From positions 93,368 to 157,367 of the forward strand of contig CAJNOL010000337.1 in assembly GCA_905250125.1 (NCBI GenBank): a stretch of DNA of 64,000 nucleotides, read 5' to 3'. Source of the DNA: Rotaria sordida (taxonomy: Eukaryota; Rotifera; Eurotatoria; Philodinida; Philodinidae). The position numbers were made by a program, and so were the translations under genes. A model generated the notes under the pieces. It ran no database searches and was not told where the DNA came from. It saw only the letters and a list, made by a program, of their open reading frames with translations. Below are positions 51,901-63,277 of the stretch, in pieces. Positions within the stretch are counted from its first letter, which is position 1. Each line of letters begins with the position of its first letter.

Positions 51901-54048
51901 TTGTATATTTATAATATCATTTTGTTCTTTATCATTATCATCGAAATTATGTAAACGACGATAATAAATAATAAAATGATTAAAACGTTCATAATGTCCA
52001 TTTGATACACGCCATCGTAATAAAACACTATGACTTTGAATATCACTATAGCTTAATAATGGTTTTGTTTGGTTATCTATTTAAATTCAAAAAGACAAGA
52101 AAATTTCCAATAAAATTATATGTAAATTCTTTTACACACCTGGTATAATAACAGTTATAATGATTTTAGTTAAACCATGCTTATTTTTAGCTTCACAAAT
52201 ATATTCATTCATACCATGCATTTCATTATCAAATTTAAGTATAGTACGTGTAGTATTACGTGCAAGAAGACTCGAATCTGATGCTGATATATATATATAT
52301 ATATAGATAGAGAAAGATATAATTAAATACATATTTAAATTAGAGAAATAAAAATTAAAAAAAACCTCGAATCCAAATAACATTAGCTTCAGGATAACCA
52401 TCAGCTATACAAACAAGTTCTTTTATTCCATCATTTTGAAGGTCAAATTGACTATGATTAAGAAGATTATCTCGTATACGAGGAAATATCATACGTTCTA
52501 AATACTATTAAAATTATAATTACATGCCAAAAAAAAAGAAACCAAAAACAGAACAAACATCATCATCATCATGCGGTATCTTAATTTTTATTTTATTTAT
52601 TTCTTACCTGAAACAATCAATGAACGTCTACTAGAAAATGATCGACCAAAAGCATTTGAAGCTATACAGACATATTCACCATCATCAGCAAGTTCAACAG
52701 GATAGATGAATAAAGAACCTAAGATGTAAAAAAGAAAACGTGCATGGTTAATTTGCGATAAAAGACACCTGTCACTATAAGGTAAGAGGTCTTGTTTGAT
52801 TATATAAAGAATATTGAAGTCGAGATTAATTTTAACCTGTGGGTAAATTAATCTTACTTATTAATGTCTCCGTTTTTTTTTTTTGTTAAACTTAATTTCA
52901 TTAACTAAAAATTAAATTCTAGTTAAACTACATCATTGAATGCTGGTTTTTATCAAAATTATGAAGTCAAAAAAAACTTTGTTTCTGTTTTATTTCCATA
53001 TAAATAAATAATTATTGATTACACATAAATAATTACTATTCAAGTTACTTAGTATTTTTTTTTTGTATTAAAATACAAGCAAAATAAAACAAAACAAAAC
53101 AAAAAAACGTTTAAAACTTAATTTTTTCATAGACATTTATATATGTATATATATGCATAATGAAGAATTCATAATTTATCATCTGTCATATATCAGAATA
53201 GACATGTGTGTAATAATCATTATATGTTAGCAAAAAAGAAAAAAAAAAAAACACATAATAATAATTATTTTTACATACTTGAATATTTATTTTCTTGTAT
53301 TTTAATTCTTATATCATCACGTTGAATAAAACGTATTGTTTTTATTCTTTCAGATTGTTCAATATTTGATGAATTTTTTAAATGTATCCATAGAAATTTT
53401 ATTGGATATGAACTTTGTACAGATTGACATTTTGTTAAAAATGTACCACCAATTTGTACACGTTTACCAAATGATGTTAAATCATTTTCATCAAGAATAA
53501 ATGGTACATTATATTGTATAGCTAATTTACCTAATTCTTTTTCATTATACATACCCATGGTTGTTTCATCATTATCATTATCATTAATATCATTTAATGG
53601 TAATTTAACATCAATATAACCTGATGATGTTATTTCATATGTTGAATTTATATTAACATGACATGTATATTTTCCAATATACATATCAGGTTCTTTAATA
53701 ACAAGTACACTTGTTGATATACCATAATAAAAATCAAAACAATCAGAATTATTAAATAAACGTTTACAATATATATCGGTATCATTTGTTGAATCATATA
53801 AGGATTCATAATGCCAACGTATACGTTTAAAATTAATAGGATGTGATGTTTGACAAATATGATAGATAAATGCATTTGGTTTATAAATAACAGTTAAATT
53901 ACGTAAATCACGAATAAATGATAAAGCAAATGTAGTTCCTAAATATGAAAACAAAAAAATTTGGCTTTTTCAAAAAACAAAAAACTAATTTTTTAAACAT
54001 ACCTTGAATGAACATCCAGAATTGATAAATGAACCAAACTACGATCAT
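27912..54048 (-). CDS. LAR-type receptor tyrosine phosphatase (type IIa RPTP), long isoform
   Basis: Axon-guidance/cell-adhesion receptor phosphatase, 1,992 codons. Exons in transcript order (minus strand): 54048-54003, 53938-53279, 52718-52608, 52497-52366, 52283-52140, 52076-51844, 51781-51575, 50159-49595, 42582-42244, 35553-35344, 35275-35174, 33839-33507, 32335-32190, 32122-31688, 31305-30646, 30588-30169, 30099-30045, 29975-29762, 29269-29098, 29023-28930, 28875-28799, 28732-28472, 28399-28240, 28179-28049, 27983-27912. Order: signal peptide ([15 protein letters not shown]...), three Ig domains, seven or eight FN3 domains, TM ([20 protein letters not shown]), D1, D2. D1 keeps KNRY, AWPDHG and [11 protein letters not shown]2 has KNRL and EWPEQG with HCSAGAGRTG, the LAR pseudo-domain pattern. 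LAR-like stretches include [19 protein letters not shown] and [19 protein letters not shown]. The C-terminus is [12 protein letters not shown]. The exon 48246-47901 may be internal as well. Confidence 0.9.
33951..34065 (-). CDS. Alternative first coding exon of the LAR-type gene (shortest receptor)
   Basis: Starts with ATG at 34063-34065 and encodes a clean signal peptide ([18 protein letters not shown]...) plus a short linker ending QVPRAST. Donor GTAAGA at 33950-33949, leaving one base (phase 1), which joins exon 33839-33507 in frame (T+AT). There is no AG acceptor between the ATG and the mature sequence, so the upstream FN3 exon (35275-35174) cannot splice into this exon; it instead joins 33839 directly (A+AT). 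This is therefore a dedicated first exon of an internal promoter. The product would hold roughly the last two or three FN3 units, TM, D1 and D2. Confidence 0.72.
34531..34559. repeat. (TG)n microsatellite
   Basis: Nearly perfect TG dinucleotide run, about 14 units, 0.47 kb upstream of the alternative first exon at 34065. Smaller related (CA)n and (TG)n runs lie at about 34795-34811 and 34975-34996. Confidence 0.9.
35639..40866 (+). CDS. NUDT9/TRPM2 NUDT9-H-like protein lacking the Nudix box, nested antisense gene
   Basis: Five exons: 35639-36025, 36084-36212, 39639-39704, 39761-39848, 39914-40866; phases agree, 540 codons. The C-terminal part resembles the ADP-ribose pyrophosphatase NUDT9 and the NUDT9-H domain of TRPM2. 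Visible matches: [20 protein letters not shown] near residue 384 (NUDT9: VPxxKVxWxVxxxDYKPVxY), [20 protein letters not shown] near 418, KWELPK near 464, and [10 protein letters not shown] near 487 (NUDT9: DDPRNTDNAW). Between KWELP and DHPLNTDN, where NUDT9 carries the GGMVDPGE...REFGEE Nudix box, only about 20 unrelated residues remain, so hydrolysis is unlikely. The first 220 residues are not recognised; they include KTKICHLCC and a proline-rich PSPPKPRL. The gene lies inside one intron of the LAR-type gene on the opposite strand; its ATG is 85 bases from a phosphatase exon. Codons are extremely AT-rich. Confidence 0.72.
37228..38504. repeat. 1.28-kb palindrome (long inverted repeat) in the NUDT9-like gene's intron 2
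   Basis: The inner arms, about 37607-37892 and 37955-38242, are inverted copies differing at roughly ten positions in about 285 bases. Both encode the same 69-residue mirror frame ending FTVAA(H/Y)IVL. The outer arms, about 37228-37490 and 38250-38504, pair at clearly lower identity (about 75 % by eye). The loop is about 60 bases. No transposase frame and no clear terminal TSD seen. Confidence 0.85.
39077..39379. mobile_element. hAT-like MITE, copy 1
   Basis: Begins TAGAGATGTGCGGAAC and ends GCACGTCTCTA, which are terminal inverted repeats. The 303-bp body is collinear with the copy at 50505-50842 (shared: GATTCAAGAGAG, ATTATTTTAGATATGATAC, AATAAATTCT). Flanking 8-mers ACTCGAAC/ACTCTGAT are only a weak target duplication. 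TIRs starting TAGRGATG are typical of hAT elements. It sits in intron 2 of the NUDT9-like gene. Confidence 0.7.
40867..42243. other. Non-coding stretch between the NUDT9-like gene and the 42.2-kb FN3 exon
   Basis: Intron of the LAR-type gene. Contains the 3' UTR of the nested gene and a (CT)n tract at 42134-42152. Small open frames here look non-coding. Confidence 0.55.
42244..42616 (-). CDS. Dual-use FN3 exon: internal exon or alternative first exon
   Basis: An ATG at 42614-42616 opens [17 protein letters not shown], a plausible signal peptide, running directly into an FN3 domain ([20 protein letters not shown]). Inside the same frame lies a good acceptor (TTAATTCTAG, exon from 42582) that accepts phase-1 exons from upstream. 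The exon can therefore act as an internal FN3 exon in the long form or, with an upstream promoter, as a first exon. Donor GTGAGT leaves one base, joining 35553 in frame. Confidence 0.6.
42617..47900. other. Long intron / internal promoter region of the LAR-type gene
   Basis: 5.3 kb with no recognisable exon. A less AT-rich, CT-dense block at about 42640-42850 lies just upstream of the alternative start at 42616 and is a candidate promoter. The rest is AT-rich with (AT)n runs near 43220 and 45035. Confidence 0.5.
47901..48246 (-). CDS. Alternative first coding exon with signal peptide and complete FN3
   Basis: ATG at 48244-48246 encodes [20 protein letters not shown], a typical signal peptide, followed immediately by a full FN3 domain starting [19 protein letters not shown]. 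Donor GTAACT leaves one base (phase 1) and joins 42582 in frame (G+TT). An internal AG before CAACTG would be phase-compatible with the upstream exon 50159-49595 but would remove the first FN3 strand, so use as a first exon is the better reading. Confidence 0.62.
48552..48569. repeat. (AG)n tract upstream of the 48246 alternative first exon
   Basis: Dinucleotide AG run in a purine-rich block (48540-48720), about 0.3 kb 5' of the ATG at 48246. GA tracts can be promoter elements, but here this is only suggestive. Confidence 0.8.
50505..50842. mobile_element. hAT-like MITE, copy 2
   Basis: Begins TAGAAATGTATGAGAC and ends CGCACATTTCTA. Flanking 8-mers CTCTTGTT and TTCTTGTC agree at six of eight positions, fitting the 8-bp duplication of hAT elements. 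Same family and orientation as 39077-39379. It lies in the intron 50160-51574 of the LAR-type gene. No coding capacity. Confidence 0.7.
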
Positions 54049-57000
54049 AGCCAATCAATTCAATCAAATGATTGCTATTTTCTCTCGTTTTTCAATTCGA
54101 ATCATCTATAAATTGTCTTTTTTATATTATTGTCTATTAAAAAAGAAGAAAAAATAAAAATAAAATAAAATAAAAAAAAAACGAGAAAATAACTTGAATT
54201 ATATAATTTTAGTGTACACAAACGACAACCGATACAGGAAATGCCATCATATCGGGCCTTGCACATTTGTCTATCGAGTAGTACGATTGAAAAAAGAGAG
54301 AGAGAGAGAGAGAGAGAATGAAGAAGAAGAAGAAGTAGTCTTTGATATAGATTCGATTAGCTCTATCCATCTATCTGACAAACTTTTTTTCTTCTTCTTC
54401 ATCATCATCATCTTCTTCTTCTTCTTCATTTTCTTTCCTACTTAGAATCAACAAAAAAAAGGAAGGAAATGAAATGAATCATTTTTTACCCCCCTACGCG
54501 CTTACTGACAAAGTTAGTTCCTTATCATAATCATTACATTTTTTTATCTATCTTTCAAATGATCACTAATACATTTATCATTTATTTAAACAAAAGCAAA
54601 TAAAAAAAAAACTAAAGAAGAAAAAAGTCTCCTAAGACATTATAGTGTTTTGTTCTTCAAAACAAAATTATTTTTCTTATTTCTTTTATTAAAATAATTG
54701 ATATATAGAAAATGATGCTACTTATGTCTCTATTGTTGATGATAGACGATACTGTTTAAGAAATGAATATCGAGCACGTATTGACAATGATCATTTTCTT
54801 CTTTTAACAAACACTATATTCATTGCTTATCTTTTGTCTTCTGACTGCAACTGCTGTCTTTTGTTCTCAAACATATGCAGATAGACACAAAAAAAATGAA
54901 CGAATAAATAGCATTTGTATCAATCAACAAATCGTTAAATAATTACAAATCTTACAAATGAAAGATATCCAAGTGATAAACGCTTAAAGGGTTGGCAGAT
55001 ATTTCATCTCTCTTTTATTTCTTTGACCCCCTCTCTCTCTCTCTCTCTCTCTCTATTGCTCAAAGGAAAAAAGAAGAAGAGTACCGATAGTTTATATGAA
55101 TGATGTCGGCATGAATGAAGATGATGATTTATTTATTGAGTAAATTGAATGTTACTGACCAGCAATTCTATTGTGAACTGACTATTAGAGAGAAGACTGA
55201 CCTTGTCAAATTGATAGACGCTCGTCGTTTTGACGATCACTGTTCAATATAAATCACTTGTCTTTGGATAATGCCATTGTAATACAATATTATGAGAAAA
55301 TGAATAGGAAAAAAATACGAACTAATTAGTTACACGTCTTTTCTATTCGCCGGAATATACATTTTTATGTTCAATGCACATTTACCACAAACAGATGAGC
55401 GCCTGATTTCCTTTATTTTCCCTGTACACATGAAAATATGTGGCAACCAAAAAAAAAAAAAAAAAAAAATTCCAATCTATTTTTCTGACTTTCTTGCTCG
55501 TCCCGCTTTTCTCGTTTTTCCACTGTTATTATTATTATTATTGTCGCTTTTTTTTTGCCTTACATGTTCACGTCCATTCTCTTCTCTTTCGTCGTTAAAA
55601 GGATCACCAGGCGGAGAAGTGGTTTGCGATTTTGATTATCGTCTTTTCTTCTTTTTTTTTTTTTTTCTCTTTAGCTTGTTTCTTTTCAATAAGACAAGAA
55701 AAAAGAAACCAATGTGATAAAGAACAAGGTTGTAACAACACTTATTCAATCAACATTTGGAAACGGCAATAAGCCGATGACATCAGTTCATAGAAGATGA
55801 CTACAGAACCAAACTAAATAAAAATTGTATTATCCAATAGAATTCATCAATGCATGATTACAAATGACTACATATATACATATGTATACTTGTAAAAGAA
55901 CATAGAATTTTTCTATTCATAGAAAAACCACTGTGAAAATGACAATCTATGGTCATATCATGGAGAGTTTATATATAGTCCTTGGATTTACTCACAGTTG
56001 TTCTTGTTTTTAATGTTAAGGTAATAAAGAAAACATAATATATTAGTTTGTAATGAACGTGATGTATCTAGGCGCGCATGAAACCTCCTGCTAATAATAC
56101 CTAATCATCATTCTAGATGTGATTAAACATGCTGGTTTGTTTGCTCGACGTGATGGAGAGAATTCATTATGCACTTGGCACACACAGTTATTTCCGGAAC
56201 CTTGACGCAATAAGACAACGGTGATAATGCATCACGGTATACATACCATAAACGACAATGTTGCCTGTCTGATCGGCATTATAGAACATACTTTCAAAAA
56301 AAAAAAAAAAGAAGGAATGGAAAAAAAAAGAAACATAGAAAAATAAACTAGTTTAAGTATTATGCTTTGAAACTCCCAACATGTACCACCGGATACGACA
56401 AACAAATAGAAAAGAAAAAAAGAAAAAGAAAAAAAAAAAAATAAAAAAGAAACTTGAAAAGCACAGAACATAACTGAAAAATTAACCTACACTTGAGTAA
56501 TCAAATTTTACTATATTCATCAATTTGAAGTTTTTCTTCTTCTTCTTCTTCTCCTCCTCATTTCTTTTTTTCTTCTTCTGCTTTGTCTTACTATTGCATC
56601 ATGCAGCTGTCGACTTAAATTATTGCTCGAATAGATCGGTCACGCCTTTCTGATCTATTGTAAACAAGAATATTGTATAGTTATTGTCTAGCTAGATGTC
56701 ATCGAGATATAATCTCTTGAGAGAGATTGTATGTAAGTATGTGGTTACTGTGTGTAACCCGTGTTTTCCGTCTCAAATCGGCAAAATGAATAGAGAAGAA
56801 AGAAGAAAATTTTGCTTAACAAAAAAGAAGACTTATATGCTCGTGCACAATTCAATCATTTCCTTTTTTTTTTTTTTAAGCAGAAGTCCTTACCGAAATA
56901 GAAGACGGTGAACTAACAATATGTTGATTTCTCAAGCGAGTCGTTTTTCTTTTTCCTTTTTTTCTTCTTTCTATTGAGAGAAGTTTTAGCAAGTGTGCTA

Positions 57001-60000
57001 TAATTCTAAGATGTGAACGTATCTGATATAGAATGATGTCATATTATCAAAATAACAGCCGTTCAAAAATCGATAAATTGTGTCTATGTCGGCAAAAGAA
57101 AAAGAGATTATTACTAAAGATGATCTTTTTTTTTTTTATTGCGTTTCTCTATTTGTTTCTGTTAACAATTTCTATGATCTCTTTTGTTCATCCGAATCTA
57201 ATCGTTTTTTCAGAGAAAAAAAATACATACTGATATTGACTTCTTTTTTTATTTCTTTTCTTGAATCAAAATTGTTATGTGTATATATATATATATAGAT
57301 ATATATATAAATTATGATAATTATATTCAATATAAAAATATCTATTTATATATCTAAATAGAAAATGTGTAATAGTATTGATTGATTATTTGCTTGTATA
57401 AGGCTTCATGTTCATCAACACAAGAAAGAAATTGATGGTCGTATTAGTCCTACTAGTCAGTCAGTGCCCTTAAGCAATTAAGACATAGGCGTAACATGAT
57501 GAGCATTTAGTGCTACAGTGATTTCAATTATCGGATAAGTATGCACCGAAGATCGTGCGGCACTGTAACTGACTTTACTACATAACATAGATCGTATCAA
57601 CGCAATAACATCCGTTGCCAATGCTGCTTTTTTCATCATCATTGACTATTTATCCAATCGATGACGATAGACTCTTCGTTTTTTTTTTCTCGTTCATCAA
57701 ATCAATAAAACTCGGATTAGACACACACACACACACACACACATACACATGAATATACATTGGCACTAAATCATTCACATTCTGTCTTTTTTTCCTATTG
57801 TCTATGTTTATATAAGGACACATTTTTGCCATTAATTAGCTGAACACAAATAGACACACAAATACACATAAACTCTTCCATATAATCTAAGTAACTATGA
57901 ATGAGAATTTATATTAACCTCTTCCATCAAGAGCAGTGATCCATTCACATCTTATTAGAATAACAGTTATTCAATTTTGCATTAGATCTGTTATATCCTT
58001 ATATTTCTTTGAATAACAAAAAAAAAAAAAAAAAAAAAAAAAAAGAAAACAGAAAAGTATTAAGAAGTTAATTTAAATGCATATATAACCGAAATTAACA
58101 TTGAGAACATAAGGGTCTCATCATTCGGAGGACAATTTTTTTTTTCCTTCTTTCTTTTCTATCAATTCAATGAATAGATCCGGCCAGTAATGTTCACATA
58201 GACTATGAATAATAACAAATAGACTTTATCCAACATTGTTATATTTACTTGGGATTGAGTCCGATATAAGAAACTTAAACATGCACGATCACAAAGCTTA
58301 TCATAATATTCAAAGTGACTCAATTCATCGTTAGTAATTAATTTTTCTTTAGAATCGTATGTAATTTTTATTTAAATTGACATACGTCAATAATATTAAA
58401 AATTATCAATTGAATCTATTGGAAAGTTTTCACATATAATAAATTAACAGAAAGAAAAAAAAAAAAAAATTCAATTTTATTTTAATTCTATTTAGATTTA
58501 TAGATAATTGTATTCTACTATAATTATATATTAGATTGTTTATATCTTTTTCTTTTCATGATAGATTTATATATATATTACATAATAGAATAAAAATAAT
58601 TTGTTTCATTACTATCACTATTATAGATATCAAATTGTCAATGAATATAGAGAAGTGTTTGGGGGATTAGCTTTTTTTTTTCTTTTTTTAATGTCGAAAT
58701 TATTTTAATAGTTTAATAAAAGATCAAGTCATATAAAGAGAGATTTTCGCATGAAATTATTATAATATAACATCCGTGAATCAACATATATTCTATGATT
58801 TTTTGACAAAATATTATCGGTTCTATTACTGAAATTCATTTTTATTTTATACAAAAAGTTGAAAAAGAAAATAAAATAATAATAATAAGATATCAGTTAA
58901 TATCGAACATGTTTATAGTTTTTAGAATTTATAAATTTATTGAAATGTTAACTTATCATGAATACAATATTTGATATAATGCCTGTTAGAATAACGTTGT
59001 AGCTTTTTTTTCTGATAATTCAACTTTTTGTTATTTGGTATTCAATGGTAATCAATTCTGACTTGTAGAACGGTCAATGAGTTTCTTGGAAGATGCGAAA
59101 GTTTTTCAAAAATTTCTAAGGAATCTGGAAAATTTTTAGAAAGTACAAATTGAGAGATTTGAATTATAAGTATTAACTGGTAAAAATTAATTCTATACGG
59201 TAGTCTACTGAAGTTGATATTAACAAAAACTTTAACAGTCGACGTTGTTGTCAGAAATAAACTTAATTCTTTTCGTCGCAATTAATCTCAACAATAACAA
59301 CCAAAAATAGTAAGTACTATTTTAAAGATATCAATAACAATTTTCTATTTCCGAAGAAAAAGAAAATAACTTACGTCCTCCTTTCCGTCATTAAGGAGCG
59401 ACGTATTTAAATACAATGATAAATGATATTGTATACAACTGTTTCCAATAATCGGAATTTTCTTTGTATGCTCTTACGAAATCTCCAATGACTTTCTGAC
59501 AAATTTCACGCAAATCTCTGAACTTTACAATGAGATTATTGTGAATTTTTTTTTAAAAGAAAGTTGACTAACAAATATATATATATCAACATTTAATATT
59601 TAACATCAATATATTTTCATACTAATTGAATTATGTTTCATTTTTTATCTGTAGCACAAACATCATAAAGAAAAAGAACATTACCTGTCTTATATTGTGA
59701 ATATTCTCAAAAATTTTAAACCGTGAATAAATAGAAAAGATTTACTACACAATTAATTTAGATTGTGTTTCAGATGTCCTAAATCTCTCATAAGTGATAA
59801 CAAAAAAAAAAAACCTAATATTCATTCGATGTTATATGTAGATATTTATTTCTTTGAATTCAATTTATTGTTTTTTTTTCTATTCCATTATAAGAGAAAA
59901 AGAAAAGAAGAACATACACAAGTCAAAGACGAAGAAGAAGAAAAAGAACAAAAAAAAGAAAGAAAAGAAAAGAGAATCAAGATGATAATATGATGATCTT

Positions 60001-60272
60001 ATACAATTCAAAAAAAATAATAAGAAATGATGAATACATCTAAAGATCAACAATCTAACACAACAACAATAACAAAAGGAAAGAAACCAGATAGAATTAG
60101 ATCTCATTCGATTGCACAGAAAAAAAAAATATATATAAATAACAAACATATATATCCATCATTTTTTCGAAAGCACAGTGCTGATTGAACAATAGAGACA
60201 ATAAACAGAACAATAATAACAAAGAAAAAAAAAAGAAAAAGAAATATATAGATAAGTATTTTTGAAATGATA
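54049..60272. other. Gene-poor interval upstream of the LAR-type gene
   Basis: 6.2 kb between the 5' end of the LAR-type gene and the 3' end of the cyclin gene. Contains (CT)n at 55030-55054, (CA)n at 57721-57742, CTT-rich and homopolymer runs. Open frames here are low-complexity (poly-Phe/Lys) and look non-coding. I found no tRNA-like or conserved sequence. 5' UTR exons of the receptor could lie here. Confidence 0.55.
54295..54317. repeat. (AG)n tract upstream of the LAR-type distal start
   Basis: AG run followed by AAGAAG repeats, about 0.25 kb 5' of the distal ATG at 54048. A second tract, (CT)n at 55030-55054, lies about 1 kb upstream. Confidence 0.8.
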
Positions 60273-62831
60273 TTAAATTCCTTCAGTTGCTAATTTATGA
60301 ATAAGTGTTTGTTGTTGTATACAATATAAACTTGCTTGTGATAATTGTTCATGTTCATAACGTTTAATAAGTATTTCACATTCTTTTGAATTATTTCCTA
60401 TTAAATATTTATCAATAAATTGTGCTAAAATTTTTATACCATTTGATAATGATTCATATGTTTTATATGGTGAACGAATTTGTAATTCATACGGCCAATA
60501 TTGTTCAAATGTTAATAATTGATTTGGATTAAGAATATAACGTGCTATATATGTTGCACTTGCAGCTATAAGTGACGGAGCCAAACCAATACATGAAACA
60601 TCAAGTAATGACATATCAATAAGAAATTTTCCAATAGCATGTTGTTCATCACCAGCACTTGATATAAATGAATAACGACGAAGAAATTGAAGACTAAAAG
60701 AAATTCTTTGTTTTTTTAATTTTATATTAAAAAAAAAAACTTTTTTTTTTACCTTGTAGGTCGATTGAGTTCAAAGCGTAATTCAAGTAGAATTTTTTTT
60801 TCCATTCGTTTTACTTGATCACTTGTATATGTATGATCAGTAACATATACAAGTTCATCAACAGGTGGATGATGTGTTTCCTAGATAATAAAAAAAAAAA
60901 AACAATTTTTTTGTTTTTTGTTTGTAGAATTTAATATTGAAAGTTTAAATAATTTAATTTACTTCAACTTTAGCTGCAATAAGAAATGCAGCTACAGCAA
61001 TTAATTGTAAATTTTTTTGTGTAACAAATCCACTACCAGCTGTTGCTGAATTCATACACTGTTGAAGAAAACGATCAAGTAAACCGATACAACTAAAAAA
61101 AAATATTTGTTAACTTTATCAAAAGAGATTCTCATGAGTTGTTTTTAGTTCCGATTCTTGTAGAATATGCTGTAAAAAAAGAAATTTCTTCGAACGGAAA
61201 AATAATTCAACGAATTTCTAGACTCAATAGTTTCGAACACGTATTCATGTACACGGACAGATTTCGTACATTTAAACTTCGGTGTAAGACAATTGGTTCC
61301 GGTAACATCTCATCCATATCTAGGTAGAACACCTGAGCCGGATTCTCGATTAGAATGGCGGCTCCTGTTAATTTTTCATAGTAACTTTGGACAGAAACTG
61401 GATTTCGAAATACCATTTACCTTTCTCTGACAAAAAATGAAATAAGAATAAGTAGACACTGTCGTAGCAATTTGGAATAGGGTCCTCACTATAAGTTTCG
61501 TTCTTCTCCTCTTCGAAAAATATCGGCAACCCTACACATGAGTCGTAACAATACACCCTCTCAAATAAAAAACTATTGGTCTTGGCCTCGTTGGAACCAT
61601 GTTGCCTGAATGATATGGAGTCAGACTTTTTGACAAGCGTATGCACTTCGTTTTATGTTACTTGTTACAACAAATGTCTCTTTGACATATTTTTGTTCAT
61701 TACTTAACATATGAAGAATAAACTTGTTACTATGTAAGCGTACAAATATTCCACTGGTTTACTGATGTAACTCCAGACTTTGATGGGCGAGCTTTACTTA
61801 TTTTTATGAATATGTAGATACTCATACAGAAATACTTTTCTCTATCTAAATTCTAATAATATTTTATATTTAACTGTTATAGACAGCTTAACAAAAAAAA
61901 ATATATTGATTCTTACAGATGCATAGCATCTTGTGATAAATGAAATCGTGCATAAAATAATTGTATAATCCATCCAACAACAATAGTTCGATGTTTTGTT
62001 GTAAGTTTCCATGGTTTTGTAGCACTACCATTTGCCATTGTAGCCATTGTTGTTAATGGAAATGATGATGTTGTTGTTGTTGAAGGTGGATTTGTTAAAA
62101 ATGTTATTTGTATAGAATATTTTTTTTCTAATGCATATAATAAATTCATAATATCAGCAACATAATCCATAGCATATGTTGGATCAATAGGTTCATCATC
62201 ATCATCTATATGTAAATCATCATTTGTTAAAGCTTGTTCAATAATTTCAATTATAATTTCTTCAGCAGTATATTTATCAAGTACTTGTATTGGTATTTGT
62301 ATTGGTTTTTTACGTATTACATTTGTTGTTGTTGTTATTGGACGTTTTGATTGACGATTTTCTTTATTATCATTATTAATTAAATTTTTATTTTTTGGTT
62401 GTTCAACAATATCCATTTTTTTAACATTTTCAGTTAATGAAGCAACAATCTATTTCAAAAAGATAATTAATTAAAATACAAAAAAAGATTATTTAACTTA
62501 CAACTTGTTTTAATTTTTCACCATCACTAGTAGAACTATCTAATGATGAACCCGAAACAATAACAGCTAATTTATGTAATGAACGTCGTCGTTTAAATAC
62601 AGCATTATTTTTTGTTACTGTAGTTGCACGTCGTACTTGTTGTTTAATAAGACCAATTGTAGTTAAATCATTTTCATTTTTTATATCTTCATTTTGTATT
62701 GATTTTAATGTATTTGTTGTTGTTGTTGTTGATGCAACAAGAATAGAATTTCGAATTTTAGATTGACGAGCTAATGAAGCTTTTGTTGGACGAGGTATTA
62801 TAACTGATGGACGTTTTATTGATGGACGCAT
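60273..62831 (-). CDS. Mitotic (A/B-type) cyclin
   Basis: G2/M cyclin that would activate a Cdk1/2-type kinase. Exons in transcript order (minus strand): 62831-62502, 62449-61917, 61092-60963, 60880-60753, 60693-60273; phases agree, about 513 residues. The first cyclin box is visible: YVADIMNLLYALEKKYSI, TIVVGWIIQLFYARFHL, IGLLDRFLQQC, LIAVAAFLIAAKVEE, VTDHTYTSDQVKRMEKKIL. The second box includes LQFLRRYSFISSAG and APSLIAASATYIARYIL. A KEN box (DNKENR) and an RxxL-type candidate destruction box (RRSLHKL) occur N-terminally, consistent with APC/C control. A threonine/serine-rich insertion (PPSTTTTSSFPLTTMATM) splits the first box between YSIQITFL and the GWIIQLF helix, which is unusual. I cannot separate A from B or B3 type with confidence. 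Confidence 0.85.
61093..61916 (-). other. Cyclin intron with a compositionally distinct insert
   Basis: This 824-bp intron is much longer than the gene's others (52-82 bp). Its core, about 61130-61800, is visibly less AT-rich than the surroundings and has few homopolymers. Short frames exist on both strands but show no recognisable domain. No terminal repeats found; an old transposon fragment is the simplest guess. Confidence 0.4.
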
Positions 62832-63277
62832 GATTGTAAATTTATTTAAAATAAAAATAAAAAAAGAACGAAACGATCTAGAAGATGACGATGAATTCTG
62901 ATAACTACGACAAAAAAAAGAAAATCACGTCAGAACAATGAACTAGATCTGACGATATTTCAATGAACGATATCGGCAGCCGCGAACAAAGAAAGAACAA
63001 ATGAAGTTTATATCCATTTGAATAAATTCAATTTGATTTATTAGATTTTTTAATTAATATTTTCAGAAAATTTGATTTAAATAATTAAAGTTAAATTAAA
63101 AATTTATAAAGTGCATAGATGTTTTGAAAATACATGGAGGTGAAATGATTACATATTGAAACGAATGAAAATATTTCACCGAGCAGCAACAATATGTTCA
63201 TTTTTTCATCGGTGGGTTACTGATTATTTTTTATATTTTCATTTTACTGTAGATTTCGCATCTTCAATTAAGCAACG
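62832..63277. promoter_or_regulatory. Divergent promoter region, cyclin (-) / eL41 (+)
   Basis: 446 bp separate the two start codons, which point away from each other, so this stretch must carry both promoters. A likely 5' UTR intron acceptor of the eL41 gene (TTTTACTGTAG) is seen at 63242-63252. Confidence 0.55.

Noticed and set aside
55367-55717. 116-codon open frame on +
   Set aside because: Poly-Lys, poly-Leu and poly-Phe from homopolymers; no splice context or conserved motif.
61207-61646. 69- and 92-codon minus-strand open frames in the cyclin intron
   Set aside because: No recognisable domain, no splice phase match with the cyclin exons; better explained as inserted non-coding DNA.
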